Shown here: in pieces, positions 5,369-6,024 of the stretch
How the letters are laid out: the number at the start of each line of letters is the position of its first letter
Numbering within the stretch: position 1 is the first letter of the stretch
From: Gammaproteobacteria bacterium
Lineage (GTDB): Bacteria > Pseudomonadota > Gammaproteobacteria > Pseudomonadales > Pseudohongiellaceae
Direction of reading: 5' to 3'
Assembly: GCA_002684935.1 (NCBI GenBank)
Contig: NYWC01000084.1
Location: 1-6,024 of the forward strand
DNA length: 6,024 nucleotides
Position numbers and translations under genes: made by a program
The notes under the pieces: generated by a model
The model's input: the letters and a program-made list of their open reading frames with translations, nothing else
The model's database searches: none
Told to the model about the DNA's origin: nothing

Positions 5369-6024
5369 ATGACGGACTATATCAATCAGATTATTGCCCT
5401 GATTCCGCAAGGAGTCAGGGAGAAAGTTCTTGGCAATTCAGGCCGTGAACTGCTTGCTGCTGTCACCGATACCCTTGTGGTATTTGGCGATGACCTGCTG
5501 CATCTCGAAACCGGTCAGAGCGAAAAACTGGTAAACGCTGCCGAGACAAACAATCTCGAGGCTACCAGTGTTGCTCCAATCAAAGTGGAGACTGGCAATG
5601 TCGCTGCTATCGCAGCAGCGGCAAAGCGGTTGCTGAATAGCACCGACACGCCTCGCACTCTATTGCTATTTTTGGCCCCTTCTGAGTTCGCAGCGACCCA
5701 GCAAGATATGCTTGGCATGACAGGCACGAACCTGCGCTCCGCCATCACGCTGCAAAGGGAATCCATTTTACCGGCCTGTGACGACACACTGGCTCTGGCC
5801 ACCGCAAATGAAAACCCAACTGGGCGTGTCATTGCTCTCTGGACTCGTGCGGATCAGCTTTCTGATTTGTTCGACGCATTCGCGCAATATGGCCTGACCC
5901 TCGCAGCAATCGCTCCCCGGATCCTGGCATTACCTGAGAACACAAAGCCTGAAAACTTGTTGGACGACGACGGCATACACATCACCTTTGTGCGCAGCCA
6001 CCGGGGCGTATTGGAACAGTGGTT
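5369..6024 (+). CDS. Probable GspL/PilM-PilN-like secretion or pilus assembly protein (3'-partial)
   Basis: The frame stays open for 218 codons to the right edge. In-frame codons upstream hold no ATG, GTG or TTG back to a stop at 5270-5272, so the ATG at 5369 is the likely start; GGGG at 5356-5359 is a modest ribosome binding site. The visible part has no signal peptide or membrane segment. Residues 97-190 have a pattern I associate with the cytoplasmic actin-like region of GspL and of PilM/PilN fusion proteins: a hydrophobic strand ending in APSEF, then NLRSAITLQRESILP, a strand VIALWTRADQLSDLFDAF, then YGLTLAAIAPRILALPE. In those families this part precedes one membrane helix and a periplasmic PilN-like domain, and the protein anchors the assembly ATPase at the inner membrane. 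The family call rests on pattern memory, not a search. It opens a new transcription unit after a 416-bp gap from dsbA. Confidence 0.5.
   Translation, partial: MTDYINQIIALIPQGVREKVLGNSGRELLAAVTDTLVVFGDDLLHLETGQSEKLVNAAETNNLEATSVAPIKVETGNVAAIAAAAKRLLNSTDTPRTLLLFLAPSEFAATQQDMLGMTGTNLRSAITLQRESILPACDDTLALATANENPTGRVIALWTRADQLSDLFDAFAQYGLTLAAIAPRILALPENTKPENLLDDDGIHITFVRSHRGVLEQW

Noticed and set aside
5515..5832. 105-codon reading frame on the minus strand
   Set aside because: It is entirely antisense to the protein-like frame starting at 5369 and shows no recognisable motif.

Overview
The window reads as chromosomal DNA of a gammaproteobacterium, probably from the Pseudomonas / marine Cellvibrionales-like side of the class. 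The evidence is the gene order polA – engB (yihA) – cytochrome c4 – dsbA, known from pseudomonads, and Pol I and EngB sequences of clear gammaproteobacterial type. No mobile element, tRNA, rRNA or CRISPR array is visible.

Layout: bases 2-2737 hold nearly all of polA (DNA polymerase I), lacking only its first few codons. Its stop overlaps by 4 bp the stop of engB, a ribosome-assembly GTPase on the minus strand (ATG at 3321). A 197-bp divergent spacer (3322-3518) carries a perfect TATAAT box and a foldable leader, and leads rightward into a diheme cytochrome c4 gene (3519-4130). A 165-bp spacer with two imperfect hairpins and a GC-rich palindrome precedes dsbA (4296-4952), which ends at a strong intrinsic terminator (4988-5018). 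The 350 bp after it contain no gene. They begin with a degenerate 10-bp tandem repeat that is very C-rich and G-poor, then become AT-rich. From 5369 a reading frame runs off the right end; it looks like the N-terminal part of a GspL/PilM-PilN-type secretion or pilus assembly protein.

Functionally, polA and engB are housekeeping genes (repair and Okazaki fragment maturation; 50S assembly). Cytochrome c4 and DsbA both act in the periplasm, in electron transfer to terminal oxidases and in disulfide formation.

The most notable observation is in polA. The 5' nuclease and polymerase active sites are intact, but three of the four metal-binding carboxylates of the 3'-5' exonuclease are replaced (N, Q and R where E. 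coli has D355, D424 and D501), so this Pol I is predicted not to proofread. Second is the decamer repeat array behind the dsbA terminator, which may be a Rho-loading backup or a protein-binding array. I see no clear new multi-gene system here.
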